Source: Nitrosomonas ureae (lineage in GTDB: Bacteria; Pseudomonadota; Gammaproteobacteria; Burkholderiales; Nitrosomonadaceae). Taken from it: a DNA stretch of 64,000 nt. Positions 9,485-18,977 of the stretch are shown piece after piece (within the stretch, counting starts at the first letter, position 1; each line of letters begins with the position of its first letter). Under the pieces are notes generated by a model. The model was not told where the DNA came from, did no database searches, and saw only the letters and a program-made list of their open reading frames with translations. The position numbers and the translations under genes were made by a program. The stretch lies in NCBI RefSeq assembly GCF_900108305.1, contig NZ_FNUX01000011.1, positions 1 through 64,000 on the forward strand, read 5' to 3'.

Positions 9485-9558
9485 TGTGGTGAGGAGCGCT
9501 GCAACGGTTTGTTCCGTGAGGCTCATCATGAGCGGGTATAGTTACAACGGCGCTCGTT
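9485..9558 (+). promoter_or_regulatory. SAH riboswitch in the ahcY leader
   Basis: The leader contains the conserved pieces of the S-adenosylhomocysteine riboswitch in order: GAGGAGCGCTGCAACGG at 9491-9507, GAGGCTCA at 9518-9525, and AACGGCGCTC at 9546-9555. GAGCGC (9494-9499) and GCGCTC (9550-9555) are complementary and would close the outer stem. The ribosome-binding site (AGGAG, 9568-9572) and ATG at 9579 follow directly. SAH riboswitches are known as genetic ON switches, raising ahcY expression when SAH builds up. Exact ends are approximate. Confidence 0.9.
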
Positions 9559-9578
9559 CATATTTTTAGGAGATAATT

Positions 9579-11012
9579 ATGAACGCTGTGCTTGATTCCG
9601 ACGGTAATTCCTTTGCCGATTATAAAATTACCGACATTTCATTGGCGGAATGGGGGCGTAAAGAAATTGCGATTGCCGAGACGGAAATGCCCGGCTTAAT
9701 GGCGTTACGCAAAGAGTATGCCAATCAGAAACCACTGGCAGGCGCATGCATTGCAGGTTCTTTGCATATGACAATTCAAACCGCTGTATTGATCGAAACA
9801 TTGGTAGCGTTGGGTGCGGAAGTGCGCTGGGCATCCTGTAATATTTTTTCCACTCAGGATCATGCCGCTGCCGCCATTGCCGCCAGAAATATTCCAGTAT
9901 TTGCCTATAAAGGTGAATCTCTGGATGACTATTGGGAATATGCGCATCAGATCTTTGAGTGGTCGGTTGATGGGCAATCGCAGGGTGCCAATATGATCCT
10001 GGATGACGGTGGTGATGCCACATTGTTGCTCATTCTGGGCGCAAAAGCCGAGAAAGATCCTACAGTAATTGCAAATCCGAATAACGAAGAAGAAATCGCT
10101 TTGTTCGCTTCGATTAAAAACAAATTGGCTTCACAACCTAATTGGTACTCAACGAATCTTGCCAGAATACGGGGGGTGACGGAAGAAACCACGACCGGCG
10201 TGCACCGATTATACGAAATGCATAAGAACGGCGAGTTGCCGTTTCCGGCATTTAATGTGAACGATTCTGTCACCAAATCAAAATTTGATAATCTTTACGG
10301 TTGCAGAGAGTCTTTGGTTGACGGAATCAAGCGCGCAACGGATGTAATGATTGCCGGGAAAATCGCCGTGGTTTGCGGTTATGGAGATGTCGGCAAAGGG
10401 TGTGCACAATCGCTGCGTGGTTTGGGTGCAACAGTATGGATCACCGAGATTGATCCGATTTGTGCCTTACAAGCGGCAATGGAGGGTTATCGCGTCGTTA
10501 CGATGAACGATGCCTGTGAGCAAGCGGATATTTTTGTGACTGCAACGGGAAATTTGCGCGTGATCACGCATGATCATATGGTAAAAATGAAAGATCAGGC
10601 GATAATCTGCAATATTGGCCATTTTGATTCGGAGATCGACATCGCTTCCATTCAGAAATATCAATGGGAGAATATCAAGCCGCAAGTTGATCATGTCATT
10701 TTTCCGACGGGGCGGCGGATCATTGTGTTAGCGCAAGGTAGATTGGTCAATTTGGGGTGCGCTACTGGACATCCTTCTTTTGTTATGTCCAGTTCATTTA
10801 CTAATCAGGTATTAGCGCAAATGGAGTTATGGCAGAATGGGGCGAATTACCCAAAGAATGTTTATGTTTTGCCGAAACGATTGGATGAAAAAGTTGCGCG
10901 ATTGCATATAGGAAAGCTTGGAGTAAAACTTACAGAACTAACGGATGAGCAGGCGAAGTATTTGGGCTTGGATAAGGATGGCCCGTATAAGCCAGAGATG
11001 TATCGATACTAA
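9579..11012 (+). CDS. ahcY: Adenosylhomocysteinase (SAH hydrolase)
   Basis: The 477-residue cytosolic enzyme reversibly splits S-adenosylhomocysteine into adenosine and homocysteine using bound NAD. Visible marks are [17 protein letters not shown] near the N-terminus, a substrate region with [11 protein letters not shown], the Rossmann loop [12 protein letters not shown], and the C-terminal KLDDxVA-like and Tyr-rich end ([10 protein letters not shown]) that closes over NAD. The length corresponds to the long bacterial form that carries the ~40-residue insert. It is preceded by an SAH riboswitch and a good AGGAG site, so product pressure should induce it. It is followed by a long hairpin and then metF. 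Confidence 0.97.
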   Translation: MNAVLDSDGNSFADYKITDISLAEWGRKEIAIAETEMPGLMALRKEYANQKPLAGACIAGSLHMTIQTAVLIETLVALGAEVRWASCNIFSTQDHAAAAIAARNIPVFAYKGESLDDYWEYAHQIFEWSVDGQSQGANMILDDGGDATLLLILGAKAEKDPTVIANPNNEEEIALFASIKNKLASQPNWYSTNLARIRGVTEETTTGVHRLYEMHKNGELPFPAFNVNDSVTKSKFDNLYGCRESLVDGIKRATDVMIAGKIAVVCGYGDVGKGCAQSLRGLGATVWITEIDPICALQAAMEGYRVVTMNDACEQADIFVTATGNLRVITHDHMVKMKDQAIICNIGHFDSEIDIASIQKYQWENIKPQVDHVIFPTGRRIIVLAQGRLVNLGCATGHPSFVMSSSFTNQVLAQMELWQNGANYPKNVYVLPKRLDEKVARLHIGKLGVKLTELTDEQAKYLGLDKDGPYKPEMYRY

Positions 11013-11026
11013 TCATTTAAGATATT

Positions 11027-11067
11027 GAGAGGAACAATTGAATTTTTTTGATTCGATTGTTCCTCTC
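11027..11067 (+). terminator. Strong hairpin after ahcY
   Basis: GAGAGGAACAAT (11027-11038) pairs perfectly with ATTGTTCCTCTC (11056-11067), and the stem can extend inward with one wobble around a T-rich loop. No U-tract follows, so it may stabilise the ahcY mRNA end or act as a weak or factor-dependent terminator ahead of metF. Confidence 0.55.
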
Positions 11068-11149
11068 TGATTGATAGAATCCTGTCAAAATCAGAATAAT
11101 AACGATCGGTATCAATGGTGATCATCTTATAATCTAAAGATTTGCATCG

Positions 11150-12010
11150 ATGGACTCACAGAAAAAATTTTCTCCGACTTTCAGTTTTGAGCTTTTCCCA
11201 CCGCAAACCCCGCAGGGTATCGAAAAATTAAGGTTTACGCGCCAGCAGCTGGCCCAATTTAATCCCAAATTTTTTTCTGTAACTTTCGGTGCGGGTGGAT
11301 CGACTCGTGAGCGAACGTTTGAGACGGTACTTGAAATTCAATCGGAAAAGCATGTGGTTGCGCCTCATTTATCTTGCATCGGATCAACGCAACAAAACAT
11401 TCGCATCATTCTGGAAAAATATTATGAGATAGGCATCCGGCGCATTGTTGCCTTACGTGGCGATCTGCCGTCGGGTATGGCGCAAGCTGGAGAGTTTCGT
11501 TATGCCAGCGAACTGGTCGCTTTCATCCGCAAAGAATTTGGTTCGTCATTTCATATTGAGGTGGCTGCATACCCGGAATACCACCCGCAAGCCAGATCCG
11601 CACAAGCGGATTTTGAGAATTTTAAGCGTAAAATTGAAACGGGTGCAAATTCGGCAATTACCCAGTATTTTTATAACACCGAGGCCTATTTTCATTTCGT
11701 TGATTCTTGCGAATCAGCGGGTTTGAATATTCCGATAGTGCCTGGAATCATGCCGATTAACAAATTTTCTCAGCTTGTCAGATTTTCAGATACTTGCGGT
11801 GCTGAAATTCCCCGATGGATCCGCAAAAAACTGGAAGGGTATAGCGATGATAGCGCATCCATCCAGGCGTTCGGTTTGGATGTGGTAACGGATCTCTGCG
11901 AGCGTTTATTAAAAGCCGGCGCACCCGGGTTACATTTTTATACATTAAATTCAGCCAACCTAACCTCTGTCATTTGGCAACGGCTTAATCTTCAAGAATA
12001 TGTTCAATAA
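11150..12010 (+). CDS. metF: 5,10-methylenetetrahydrofolate reductase
   Basis: The 286-residue protein is a standard bacterial MetF: an FAD-dependent TIM barrel that reduces methylene-THF to 5-methyl-THF, the methyl donor for methionine synthesis. It begins SPTFSFELFPPQTPQG, with the catalytic Glu in FELFPP, and shows TFGAGGSTRERT (folate/FAD site), LRGD, AAYPEYHP and ITQYFYNTEAYFHF, all expected in this family. It lies 137 bases after ahcY beyond a strong hairpin, so it may be partly read through from the SAH-controlled transcript or have its own promoter. Confidence 0.95.
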   Translation: MDSQKKFSPTFSFELFPPQTPQGIEKLRFTRQQLAQFNPKFFSVTFGAGGSTRERTFETVLEIQSEKHVVAPHLSCIGSTQQNIRIILEKYYEIGIRRIVALRGDLPSGMAQAGEFRYASELVAFIRKEFGSSFHIEVAAYPEYHPQARSAQADFENFKRKIETGANSAITQYFYNTEAYFHFVDSCESAGLNIPIVPGIMPINKFSQLVRFSDTCGAEIPRWIRKKLEGYSDDSASIQAFGLDVVTDLCERLLKAGAPGLHFYTLNSANLTSVIWQRLNLQEYVQ

Positions 12011-12014
12011 TTAA

Positions 12015-12070
12015 CACGCCTTTACCCGATTTTGCCCATGATCAAATGCTTCCCCGGAGAAGCAGGCGTG
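12015..12070 (+). terminator. Branched hairpin after metF
   Basis: CACGCCT (12015-12021) pairs with AGGCGTG (12064-12070), and inside it GCTTC and GAAGC form a second short stem around CCCGGA. There is no run of T after it. It could be a metF mRNA end structure or a weak terminator. Confidence 0.35.
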
Positions 12071-12177
12071 GATTTTGCATCAGTAGTGTTTCGGCATGAT
12101 CTTTTTCCTGATCGTGCAAGCCGGTATATAATAGACATCAATGTTTTGATTAAAATAAAAAAGCACGGGGTTATGAG

Positions 12178-12867
12178 ATGAAAGAGAAAAATACCACTGC
12201 CGACAAGGCAATTGTGGACCAACCAGTGTCAGAAACCATGGCTTCAGATATTCCGACTGTGGATGCATGTATCGCACATGCCAGAGAAGTAAAGGCTGCA
12301 CAGCTTGAGCTGATCGCAAGTAAGAATTATGATTTTGCGCCAGAATTTTACGAAATGACAATTCAACTGTACTTGTTCGGCGCGATGTGGAAATTTGCAG
12401 AAAATCTGGGGAATGTGGAGGGTGCGCGTGAATTGGCGTTTGCAGCTTTACTAGGGATGTTAATTCAAGACGGGCTGCATAAACAGAAGGCGCTCAAACG
12501 CATCGATTTTCTGAGGAAGATGTCCAAACTGGAAGATGATCACAATGCCTTGGCAGTGGCCATTGGTTATGAATCTGAAATGGGTGACAATAGTTTGGCT
12601 GAAATATTTGATCATTATGTTGACGATATGCAGGTTTCTGGCGCTTTCTGGCGATTGTATGACCGCGGCCGAAAAATAATGCTTTATGGCGGCTTGCTCA
12701 TAGCCTTTCTGGTCATTTGGTTCGTAACCTTATTCATGCCAGGAAATAGTACGATTGCGATTCTTGCGGCGGGACTTATTGCAGCGGCGCTTTTTGTGAT
12801 ACCGGTATTCTTGATCGGTATCTTTATATACCGTACAAAAATTAGAAAGGCAAAACAAGCCCATTAA
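12178..12867 (+). CDS. Unknown membrane protein with two C-terminal transmembrane helices
   Basis: I do not recognise this 229-residue protein. Residues 1-165 are soluble and mainly helical, with a charged N-terminal 30 residues that look disordered. Two hydrophobic helices follow at about 168-187 and 192-217, then a basic tail RTKIRKAKQAH, which suggests a cytosolic N-domain anchored by a hairpin. No catalytic motif is visible. A TATAAT sequence lies about 50 bases upstream of the ATG. It is not tightly linked to metF or folD, so its position says little about its role. Confidence 0.65.
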   Translation: MKEKNTTADKAIVDQPVSETMASDIPTVDACIAHAREVKAAQLELIASKNYDFAPEFYEMTIQLYLFGAMWKFAENLGNVEGARELAFAALLGMLIQDGLHKQKALKRIDFLRKMSKLEDDHNALAVAIGYESEMGDNSLAEIFDHYVDDMQVSGAFWRLYDRGRKIMLYGGLLIAFLVIWFVTLFMPGNSTIAILAAGLIAAALFVIPVFLIGIFIYRTKIRKAKQAH

Positions 12868-12874
12868 TTGTAGA

Positions 12875-12907
12875 GCAGAGGTATTAATAACCTGCTTTAG
12901 GTTTTTC
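12875..12907 (+). terminator. Candidate terminator before folD
   Basis: GCAG-a-GGT (12875-12882) pairs with ACCTGC (12890-12895) with one bulge and a 7-base loop, then TTTAGGTTTTT follows. It is a modest intrinsic terminator candidate for the membrane-protein gene upstream. Confidence 0.35.
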
Positions 12908-12959
12908 AATATAAAGCGTTAAATTCACCGTAATGAACCAAATTGGCTGTTGAAATTAG

Positions 12960-13826
12960 ATGAGCGCTCAAATTCTTGATGGCAAGAAAATAGCTGAGTT
13001 GGTGCGTTCTGAATGGAAAGCCCGTGCTGACAAGCTGGCCCAGTCAGGCATCAAACCAGGTCTGGCCGTGATTATCGTCGGCAATAATGCGGCATCTGCA
13101 ATTTATGTCAGGAATAAAATCAAGGCCTGTAGCGATATTGGCATTTATTCGGAGGTACATAGCTTTCCAGAGCATGCAACACAAGATGAAGTGCTGGATT
13201 GCATTCAATCGCTCAATGAGAATTCGCATATTCATGGTATTTTAGTGCAGCTGCCGCTCCCGGCGCATTTTGAGAATAATTGTGTTATAACTTCTATTGC
13301 CAGTGAGAAGGATGTGGATGGTTTTCATCTGTATAACGTAGGGGCATTGGTTACCGGGAACACGGTCTTTTCACCCTGCACTCCCTATGGTGTAATGGTG
13401 ATGCTGGAAAGAAACCATATTCCAATAGAAGGCCAGCATGGCGTAGTGGTCGGGCGCAGTAATATTGTTGGGAAACCAATGGCATTCATGTTGTTAGAGC
13501 AAGGAGCTACGGTTACTATCTGTACTTCGAAAACAGCTGACTTATCGCAATTTACCAGGAGCGCCGATATTCTGGTAGTTGCAACAGGAAAGCCACGCAT
13601 GATTACTGCTAAAATGGTAAAACCAGGGGCTGTGGTCGTCGATGTGGGTATTAATCGATTACCGGACGGCAGGCTCTGTGGCGACGTCGATTTTGAATCC
13701 GTCAAAGAGGTTGCCAGTTATATTACGCCAGTTCCTGGCGGCGTGGGGCCCATGACAATTACCATGTTGCTATGCAATACCATCCTGGCCGCAGAGCGAG
13801 CCCAAGCCAGCGTTAAGCAGTTTTAA
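12960..13826 (+). CDS. folD: Bifunctional methylenetetrahydrofolate dehydrogenase/cyclohydrolase
   Basis: The 288-residue FolD interconverts methylene-, methenyl- and formyl-THF with NADP, supplying one-carbon units for purines and for MetF nearby. The protein shows [14 protein letters not shown] with the catalytic Lys, [16 protein letters not shown], the Rossmann segment [13 protein letters not shown], and the C-terminal [14 protein letters not shown], all diagnostic. Its start ATG at 12960 opens the conserved N-terminus [15 protein letters not shown]. It sits 33 bases before the pyruvate dehydrogenase E1 gene. Confidence 0.97.
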   Translation: MSAQILDGKKIAELVRSEWKARADKLAQSGIKPGLAVIIVGNNAASAIYVRNKIKACSDIGIYSEVHSFPEHATQDEVLDCIQSLNENSHIHGILVQLPLPAHFENNCVITSIASEKDVDGFHLYNVGALVTGNTVFSPCTPYGVMVMLERNHIPIEGQHGVVVGRSNIVGKPMAFMLLEQGATVTICTSKTADLSQFTRSADILVVATGKPRMITAKMVKPGAVVVDVGINRLPDGRLCGDVDFESVKEVASYITPVPGGVGPMTITMLLCNTILAAERAQASVKQF

Positions 13827-13859
13827 GTCAATTAATAATCTTTGAAAGTGCCCTTGGAA

Positions 13860-16520
13860 ATGGAATTACAACCTGATATTGATCCGCAGGAAACGCAAGA
13901 GTGGTTGGATGCACTGGATTCAGTGATTGCCAGTTCCGGTGGAGAACGCGCCCATTTTTTGTTGGAAAAATTGATTGAAAAAGCGCGTCGTTCGGGTGCT
14001 TATTTACCTTATAGCGCCAGAACCGCTTATATCAACACGATTCCTACAGGTAAAGAAGCACGTTCACCGGGTAATAACGCAATCGAACACAAAGTTCGTT
14101 CGTATGTTCGTTGGAACGCCATGGCGATGGTATTGCGTGCTAATAAAGAAACTAATGTTGGTGGGCACATAGCAAGTTTTGCATCCGCAGCAACCCTCTA
14201 TGATGTTGGTTACAATCATTTCTGGCATGCGCCGAGCGAAACTCACGGCGGAGATTTGGTTTATGTGCAAGGACATTCCTCCCCGGGTATTTATGCGTAT
14301 GCATTCTTGTGGGAAGAATTAAGCCAGGATCAATTGGATAATTTTCGTCAAGAAACGGACGGGAATGGCTTGTCTTCTTATCCGCATCCCTGGCTAATGC
14401 CTACTTTCTGGAAATTCCCAACGGTTTCAATGGGATTGGGGCCGTTAATGGCGATTTATCAAGCGCGATTCATGAAATATCTCGGCAGCCGGGGAATGGT
14501 CAACACCGAAGGGCGGAAAATATGGGCATTCATGGGTGATGGCGAAATGGACGAGCCTGAGTCGCTCGGTGCAATTTCACTGGCATCGCGTGAAAATTTG
14601 GATAATCTCATTTTTGTAGTGAACTGTAATCTTCAGCGTCTGGATGGTCCAGTACGAGGAAATGGAAAAATCATCCAGGAGTTGGAAGGTGCTTTCCGGG
14701 GTGCCGGATGGAATGTGATCAAAGTGATTTGGGGATCCTATTGGGACCCCTTATTAGCTAAAGATACTAAAGGGTTATTGCAGAAACGCATGATGGAATG
14801 CGTGGATGGCGAATATCAGAACTTTAAATCGAGAGACGGGGCATATGTGCGTGAGCACTTTTTTGGAAAGTACCCTGAATTATTGGAAATGGTTGCCAAT
14901 ATGTCGGATGACGATATCTGGCGGTTAAACCGGGGTGGGCACGATCCTTATAAAGTATTTGCGGCTTATGCAGCGGCGGTAAAACATACTGGTCAACCTA
15001 CGGTGATACTCGCTAAAACCATTAAGGGATATGGTATGGGGGAGGCCGGAGAAGCACAGAACATTACACATCAGCAGAAAAAAATGGGAACCACCTCGTT
15101 AAAGGCATTTCGTAACCGTTTTGGTTTGGATATTCCGGATGACAAGATAGACGAAGTGCCTTATCTGACTTTTGCCAAAGATTCTCCGGAATTTACCTAC
15201 ATGAAAGAGCGGCGTAAAGCACTGGGGGGGGCTTTTCATCGCCGTGCAACCAAGGCGCAGCCATTGCAGGTGCCGCCATTGTCTGCTTTTGAAGCGTTAT
15301 TGAAAGCCAGCGCAGAGGGGCATGAGTCGTCAACTACCATGGCTTATGTACGCATTCTGAGTCTTCTGGTCAAGGACAAAAAAATTAATAAGCATATCGT
15401 CCCCATAGTCGCCGATGAGTCGCGCACATTTGGAATGGAAGGTATGTTCCGGCAACTGGGGATCTGGTCTTCGGTAGGTCAATTGTACACGCCGCAAGAT
15501 GCTGATCAATTGATGTACTACAAAGAAGACAAGAATGGGCAGATTCTTCAGGAAGGCATTAACGAGGCGGGAGCGATGTCATCCTGGATAGCGGCTGCGA
15601 CAGCTTATAGTACCCATGGAATTCAGATGATTCCATTCTTTATTTTTTATTCCATGTTTGGTTTTCAGCGTATCGGTGATTTAGCTTGGGCAGCAGGGGA
15701 CATGCGTTGCCGTGGTTTTTTGCTGGGAGGGACGGCGGGTCGTACAACATTGAATGGTGAAGGGCTGCAGCATGAAGATGGACATAGTCATATCGTTGCA
15801 TCAACGATTCCAAATTGCGTATCGTATGATCCGGCATTTGCCTATGAGCTGGCTGTTATTATCCAGGATGGATTGCGCCGGATGTATCAGGAACAAGAGG
15901 ACATTTATTATTATATTACGGTAATGAATGAAAACTACTCTCATCCTGGAATGCCCGCTGGCGCTGAAAGAGACATTCTGCAAGGAATGTATCTGTTTAA
16001 ACCAGGAAGTAAGAACAGCAAAGAGCCGCACGTTCAGTTACTAGGGGCGGGAACAATATTGCGCGAGGTGATTGCAGCTGCCGAAATACTTAAGCAAGAA
16101 TATAATGTTAGCGCGGCTATCTGGAGCGTCACCAGCTTCAATGAATTGAGGCGTGAGGCGCTGGGGGTTATGCGTTGGAATATGTTGCATCCTACGCAAC
16201 CGGCTAAACTGTCTCATGTACAAAATTGCCTTAAAGGACACATAGGACCGGTAGTTGCTGCAACCGATTATATGAAAATTTATGCCGATCAAATCCGTGA
16301 ATTTATTCCAGGACGATATTATGTTCTCGGAACGGATGGTTTTGGACGCTCCGATACGCGCGAGAAATTGCGCCGTTTTTTTGAGGTCGACCGCTTCTAT
16401 ATTACCGTTGCAGCACTTAAGGCATTGGCGGAAGAAGGAAAAATTCCACATCAACAGGTTGCGGATGCGATACAAAAATACGGTATTGACCCTGAGAAGC
16501 CGAATCCTGCAATAAGCTAG
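13860..16520 (+). CDS. aceE: Pyruvate dehydrogenase E1 component (homodimeric type)
   Basis: This is the thiamine-diphosphate enzyme that decarboxylates pyruvate and acetylates the E2 lipoyl group. From the ATG at 13860 the product is 886 residues, the same as classical proteobacterial AceE (about 887); in-frame TTG (13842) and GTG (13848) are possible but less likely starts. DPQETQEWLDALDSV is the expected N-terminal E2-binding region. GDGEMDEPES begins the ThDP/Mg motif, closing with NCNLQRLDGPV. LAKTIKGYG and the C-terminal half (DESRTFGMEGMFRQLGIW) also match. It is followed by aceF after 84 bases; no lpd (E3) is present, so E3 must be encoded elsewhere. Confidence 0.96.
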   Translation: MELQPDIDPQETQEWLDALDSVIASSGGERAHFLLEKLIEKARRSGAYLPYSARTAYINTIPTGKEARSPGNNAIEHKVRSYVRWNAMAMVLRANKETNVGGHIASFASAATLYDVGYNHFWHAPSETHGGDLVYVQGHSSPGIYAYAFLWEELSQDQLDNFRQETDGNGLSSYPHPWLMPTFWKFPTVSMGLGPLMAIYQARFMKYLGSRGMVNTEGRKIWAFMGDGEMDEPESLGAISLASRENLDNLIFVVNCNLQRLDGPVRGNGKIIQELEGAFRGAGWNVIKVIWGSYWDPLLAKDTKGLLQKRMMECVDGEYQNFKSRDGAYVREHFFGKYPELLEMVANMSDDDIWRLNRGGHDPYKVFAAYAAAVKHTGQPTVILAKTIKGYGMGEAGEAQNITHQQKKMGTTSLKAFRNRFGLDIPDDKIDEVPYLTFAKDSPEFTYMKERRKALGGAFHRRATKAQPLQVPPLSAFEALLKASAEGHESSTTMAYVRILSLLVKDKKINKHIVPIVADESRTFGMEGMFRQLGIWSSVGQLYTPQDADQLMYYKEDKNGQILQEGINEAGAMSSWIAAATAYSTHGIQMIPFFIFYSMFGFQRIGDLAWAAGDMRCRGFLLGGTAGRTTLNGEGLQHEDGHSHIVASTIPNCVSYDPAFAYELAVIIQDGLRRMYQEQEDIYYYITVMNENYSHPGMPAGAERDILQGMYLFKPGSKNSKEPHVQLLGAGTILREVIAAAEILKQEYNVSAAIWSVTSFNELRREALGVMRWNMLHPTQPAKLSHVQNCLKGHIGPVVAATDYMKIYADQIREFIPGRYYVLGTDGFGRSDTREKLRRFFEVDRFYITVAALKALAEEGKIPHQQVADAIQKYGIDPEKPNPAIS

Positions 16521-16604
16521 ATTTGCAGGAAAATAGCATTAATCGTTTAAGAAGAAATACTTGCATCATTATTTCTTTCTAGTGGAGCAATTTGAGGAAA
16601 ACAT

Positions 16605-17915
16605 GTGGCTGAATTAAGAAAAGTCTTTATTCCGGATATCGGGGATTTCAAAGATGTGCCTGTGATTGAGATCCTGGTTAAAGCGGGCGATGCTGTTAAA
16701 GCAGAGGATTCGCTTATTACATTGGAATCCGACAAGGCCGCAATCGAGATTCCATCGCCTTTCAGTGGTCTGATCAAGGAAATTCTTGTCAAATCCGGGG
16801 ATAAAGTATCGGAGGGCACGGCAATCTTAACCATCGAAGATTCTGGCGATACCCAAATTGAACCACCGCCTCAAGCCGCAGCAGAAGAAAATGCCCACAA
16901 GAATGTTGTCGAAGTTACGCCTGAGGTTGAGGTCAAACCGAATAATGTTCAGTCAGCGCAAAACACGCCACAACCGATATCCACTAGAGACGATATTTCT
17001 TCCAGGGCGCATGCCAGTCCATCGATTCGCCGCTTTGCACGGGAGCTGGGCGTTAATCTGGAGCTAGTCACAGGAAGTGGTCCTAAACAGCGTATCCTGA
17101 AAGAAGATGTGCAAGCCTATGTAAAAGTGGAATTATCGAAATCTGAAAATAGAAATTCAGGAACGGTATTTGATTTACCGCCATGGCCTGAAGTCAATTT
17201 CGCTAAATACGGCTCCATTGAGTCAAGAAGCCTGACACGGATTAAACAAATCTCTGGCGCCAATTTACATCGCAACTGGGTAATGATTCCACACGTAACC
17301 CAGTTCGATGAGGCGGATATTACTGATTTGGAAGCGTTGCGAAAGAAATCCAACGAGAATCAGAATAACAATAAGGTGAAATTGACTTTGCTGGCATTTG
17401 TGCTAAAGGCATTGATCTCATCATTAAAGAAATTTCCGGAATTTAATGCATCACTCGATAATCGTACAGGAAGCGAGGCCAGTTTAATCATCAAGCATTA
17501 TTATCATATCGGCTTCGCAGTGGATACGGTCAATGGACTAGTTGTGCCCGTAATCAAAGACGTGGATCAGAAAGGAGTTATTGCGATTGCCGAAGAACTA
17601 ACCCGGTTATCTTCATTGGCGCGCGAAGGCAAACTGAAACCCACCGATATGCAAGGCGCCAGTTTTACCATATCAAGCTTGGGTGGAATTGGCGGAACAG
17701 CATTTACACCTATTATCAATGCCCCCGAAGTCGCTATTCTGGGAATTTCAAAGGCCGATATTAAGCCGGTTTATCAAGATCACCAGTTTGTTCCGCGTTT
17801 AATACTCCCCCTGTCGCTTTCCTACGATCATCGCGTCATTGATGGCGCCACTGCAGCGCGTTTCACTGTACATTTGTCAGGGGTGTTAACAGATATGCGG
17901 CTTGCTTTACTATGA
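16605..17915 (+). CDS. aceF: Pyruvate dehydrogenase E2, dihydrolipoamide acetyltransferase
   Basis: The start is GTG at 16605, preceded by GAGGA; an ATG at 16603 is in another frame and closes at once. The 436-residue protein has one N-terminal lipoyl domain (ESDKAAIEIP, lipoylated Lys44), an Ala/Pro/Glu-rich linker, a peripheral-subunit-binding domain at about 133-170 (HASPSIRRFARELGV), and the acetyltransferase core ending in SYDHRVIDGA with the catalytic His-x3-Asp. E. coli AceF carries three lipoyl domains; single-lipoyl forms are common in other bacteria. It moves the acetyl group to CoA as the core of the cytosolic complex. Confidence 0.95.
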   Translation: MAELRKVFIPDIGDFKDVPVIEILVKAGDAVKAEDSLITLESDKAAIEIPSPFSGLIKEILVKSGDKVSEGTAILTIEDSGDTQIEPPPQAAAEENAHKNVVEVTPEVEVKPNNVQSAQNTPQPISTRDDISSRAHASPSIRRFARELGVNLELVTGSGPKQRILKEDVQAYVKVELSKSENRNSGTVFDLPPWPEVNFAKYGSIESRSLTRIKQISGANLHRNWVMIPHVTQFDEADITDLEALRKKSNENQNNNKVKLTLLAFVLKALISSLKKFPEFNASLDNRTGSEASLIIKHYYHIGFAVDTVNGLVVPVIKDVDQKGVIAIAEELTRLSSLAREGKLKPTDMQGASFTISSLGGIGGTAFTPIINAPEVAILGISKADIKPVYQDHQFVPRLILPLSLSYDHRVIDGATAARFTVHLSGVLTDMRLALL

Positions 17916-17934
17916 TGTATCCTAAATCTTTAGA

Positions 17935-18621
17935 TTGAGAAAGGGGGGAATTATCGATAAGTTTCCTCTAACCGGGATCTATGGCGGTACATTTGATCCT
18001 ATTCATTATGGTCACCTACGTATCGCTGAAGAATTGCTCGATAATGCCGGTTTGAAGCGTATTCTTTTTATTCCTTCAGGCGTGCCTCGATTGCGGGTTG
18101 CTCCGGCTGCATCGAGAGGCCACCGTTCAGCCATGGTGCGTTTGGCCATTCAAGACAACACCAGGTTTTCTCTTGACGAACGTGAAGTTAATCGTCCCGG
18201 CATTAGCACAACGATTCAATCGCTACGTGAGTTCAGGTGCGAACTTGGTGATCATGCGGCACTTTGTTTTATCCTGGGGATTGATGCGTTTGTTAAAATA
18301 GATCACTGGGTGGAATGGAAGGAGTTATTTGCTTTGTGCCATATCATTTTGGTTGTCCGCCCGGGTTATGTTCCGATTGGCAAGAACAAGGCGTTATCTC
18401 CAGAAATAAAAAAGGAATTTTTGTCTCGTTCTGTCACCTATGCGAGCGATCTCGAATCACAATCCAATGGTTTTATTTATACCGCCCGGACATCATTACT
18501 GGAAATTTCGGCGTCGCATATACGATCATTGATAAAAAACAATAAAAGCATACGCTATTTATTACCTGAGAATGTCATTGATTATATTCAAACCAATCGG
18601 TTATACACTGGAAATTTATGA
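17935..18621 (+). CDS. nadD: Nicotinate-nucleotide adenylyltransferase
   Basis: NadD adenylates nicotinate mononucleotide in NAD synthesis. GIYGGTFDPIHYGHLRIAEEL holds the nucleotidyltransferase (T/H)xGH site, and EISASHIRSLIK is the C-terminal ISSTxIR-like motif. The start is unclear: the only canonical codon upstream is TTG at 17935, which lacks a ribosome-binding site, while a purine-rich AAGGGGGGA (17941-17949) sits directly before ATT (17950) and ATC (17953). A rare non-ATG start is possible. The 3' end overlaps rsfS by 4 bases (ATGA), part of a nadD-rsfS-rlmH-maf-rng block. Confidence 0.93.
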   Translation: MRKGGIIDKFPLTGIYGGTFDPIHYGHLRIAEELLDNAGLKRILFIPSGVPRLRVAPAASRGHRSAMVRLAIQDNTRFSLDEREVNRPGISTTIQSLREFRCELGDHAALCFILGIDAFVKIDHWVEWKELFALCHIILVVRPGYVPIGKNKALSPEIKKEFLSRSVTYASDLESQSNGFIYTARTSLLEISASHIRSLIKNNKSIRYLLPENVIDYIQTNRLYTGNL

Positions 18622-18965
18622 ATTCTGAAAAGCTTATTACGGTCATAATCGATGCACTGGAGGAAATTAAAGCGCACGATATCGATGTAATCAATGTCAC
18701 AAAAATAACTTCGATGTTTGAATACATCATTATTGCCAGCGCGGATTCAACGCGCCAGACAAAGTCTCTGGCAAGCAATGTGCAAGAAAAGGTGAAAGCT
18801 GCTGGAGGAAATGTTTTCAGTGTGGAAGGAGAGCAATCAGGTGACTGGCTTCTGGTTGACTTGGGTGATGTGATCGTGCACATCATGCTACCGGCAGTTC
18901 GCGAATACTACAATTTAAAAGCGTTATGGTGCGAGAGGAATGAATCTTCACCGGATCATGCATGA
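18618..18965 (+). CDS. rsfS: Ribosomal silencing factor
   Basis: The 115-residue protein belongs to the RsfS/Iojap family, which binds ribosomal protein uL14 and blocks subunit joining when nutrients are scarce. Typical marks are ALEEIKAHDIDVINV, YIIIASADSTRQTKSLA, and the SGDWLLVDLGDVIVHIM strand pair. The ATG overlaps the nadD stop (ATGA), so translation is coupled, as is usual for this pair in proteobacteria. rlmH follows 12 bases later. Confidence 0.95.
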   Translation: MNSEKLITVIIDALEEIKAHDIDVINVTKITSMFEYIIIASADSTRQTKSLASNVQEKVKAAGGNVFSVEGEQSGDWLLVDLGDVIVHIMLPAVREYYNLKALWCERNESSPDHA

Positions 18966-18977
18966 TTTCTTCAGATT

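Noticed and set aside
16041-16475. 144-codon open frame opposite aceE
   Set aside because: It lies wholly antisense to conserved aceE coding sequence; its length follows from aceE codon use.
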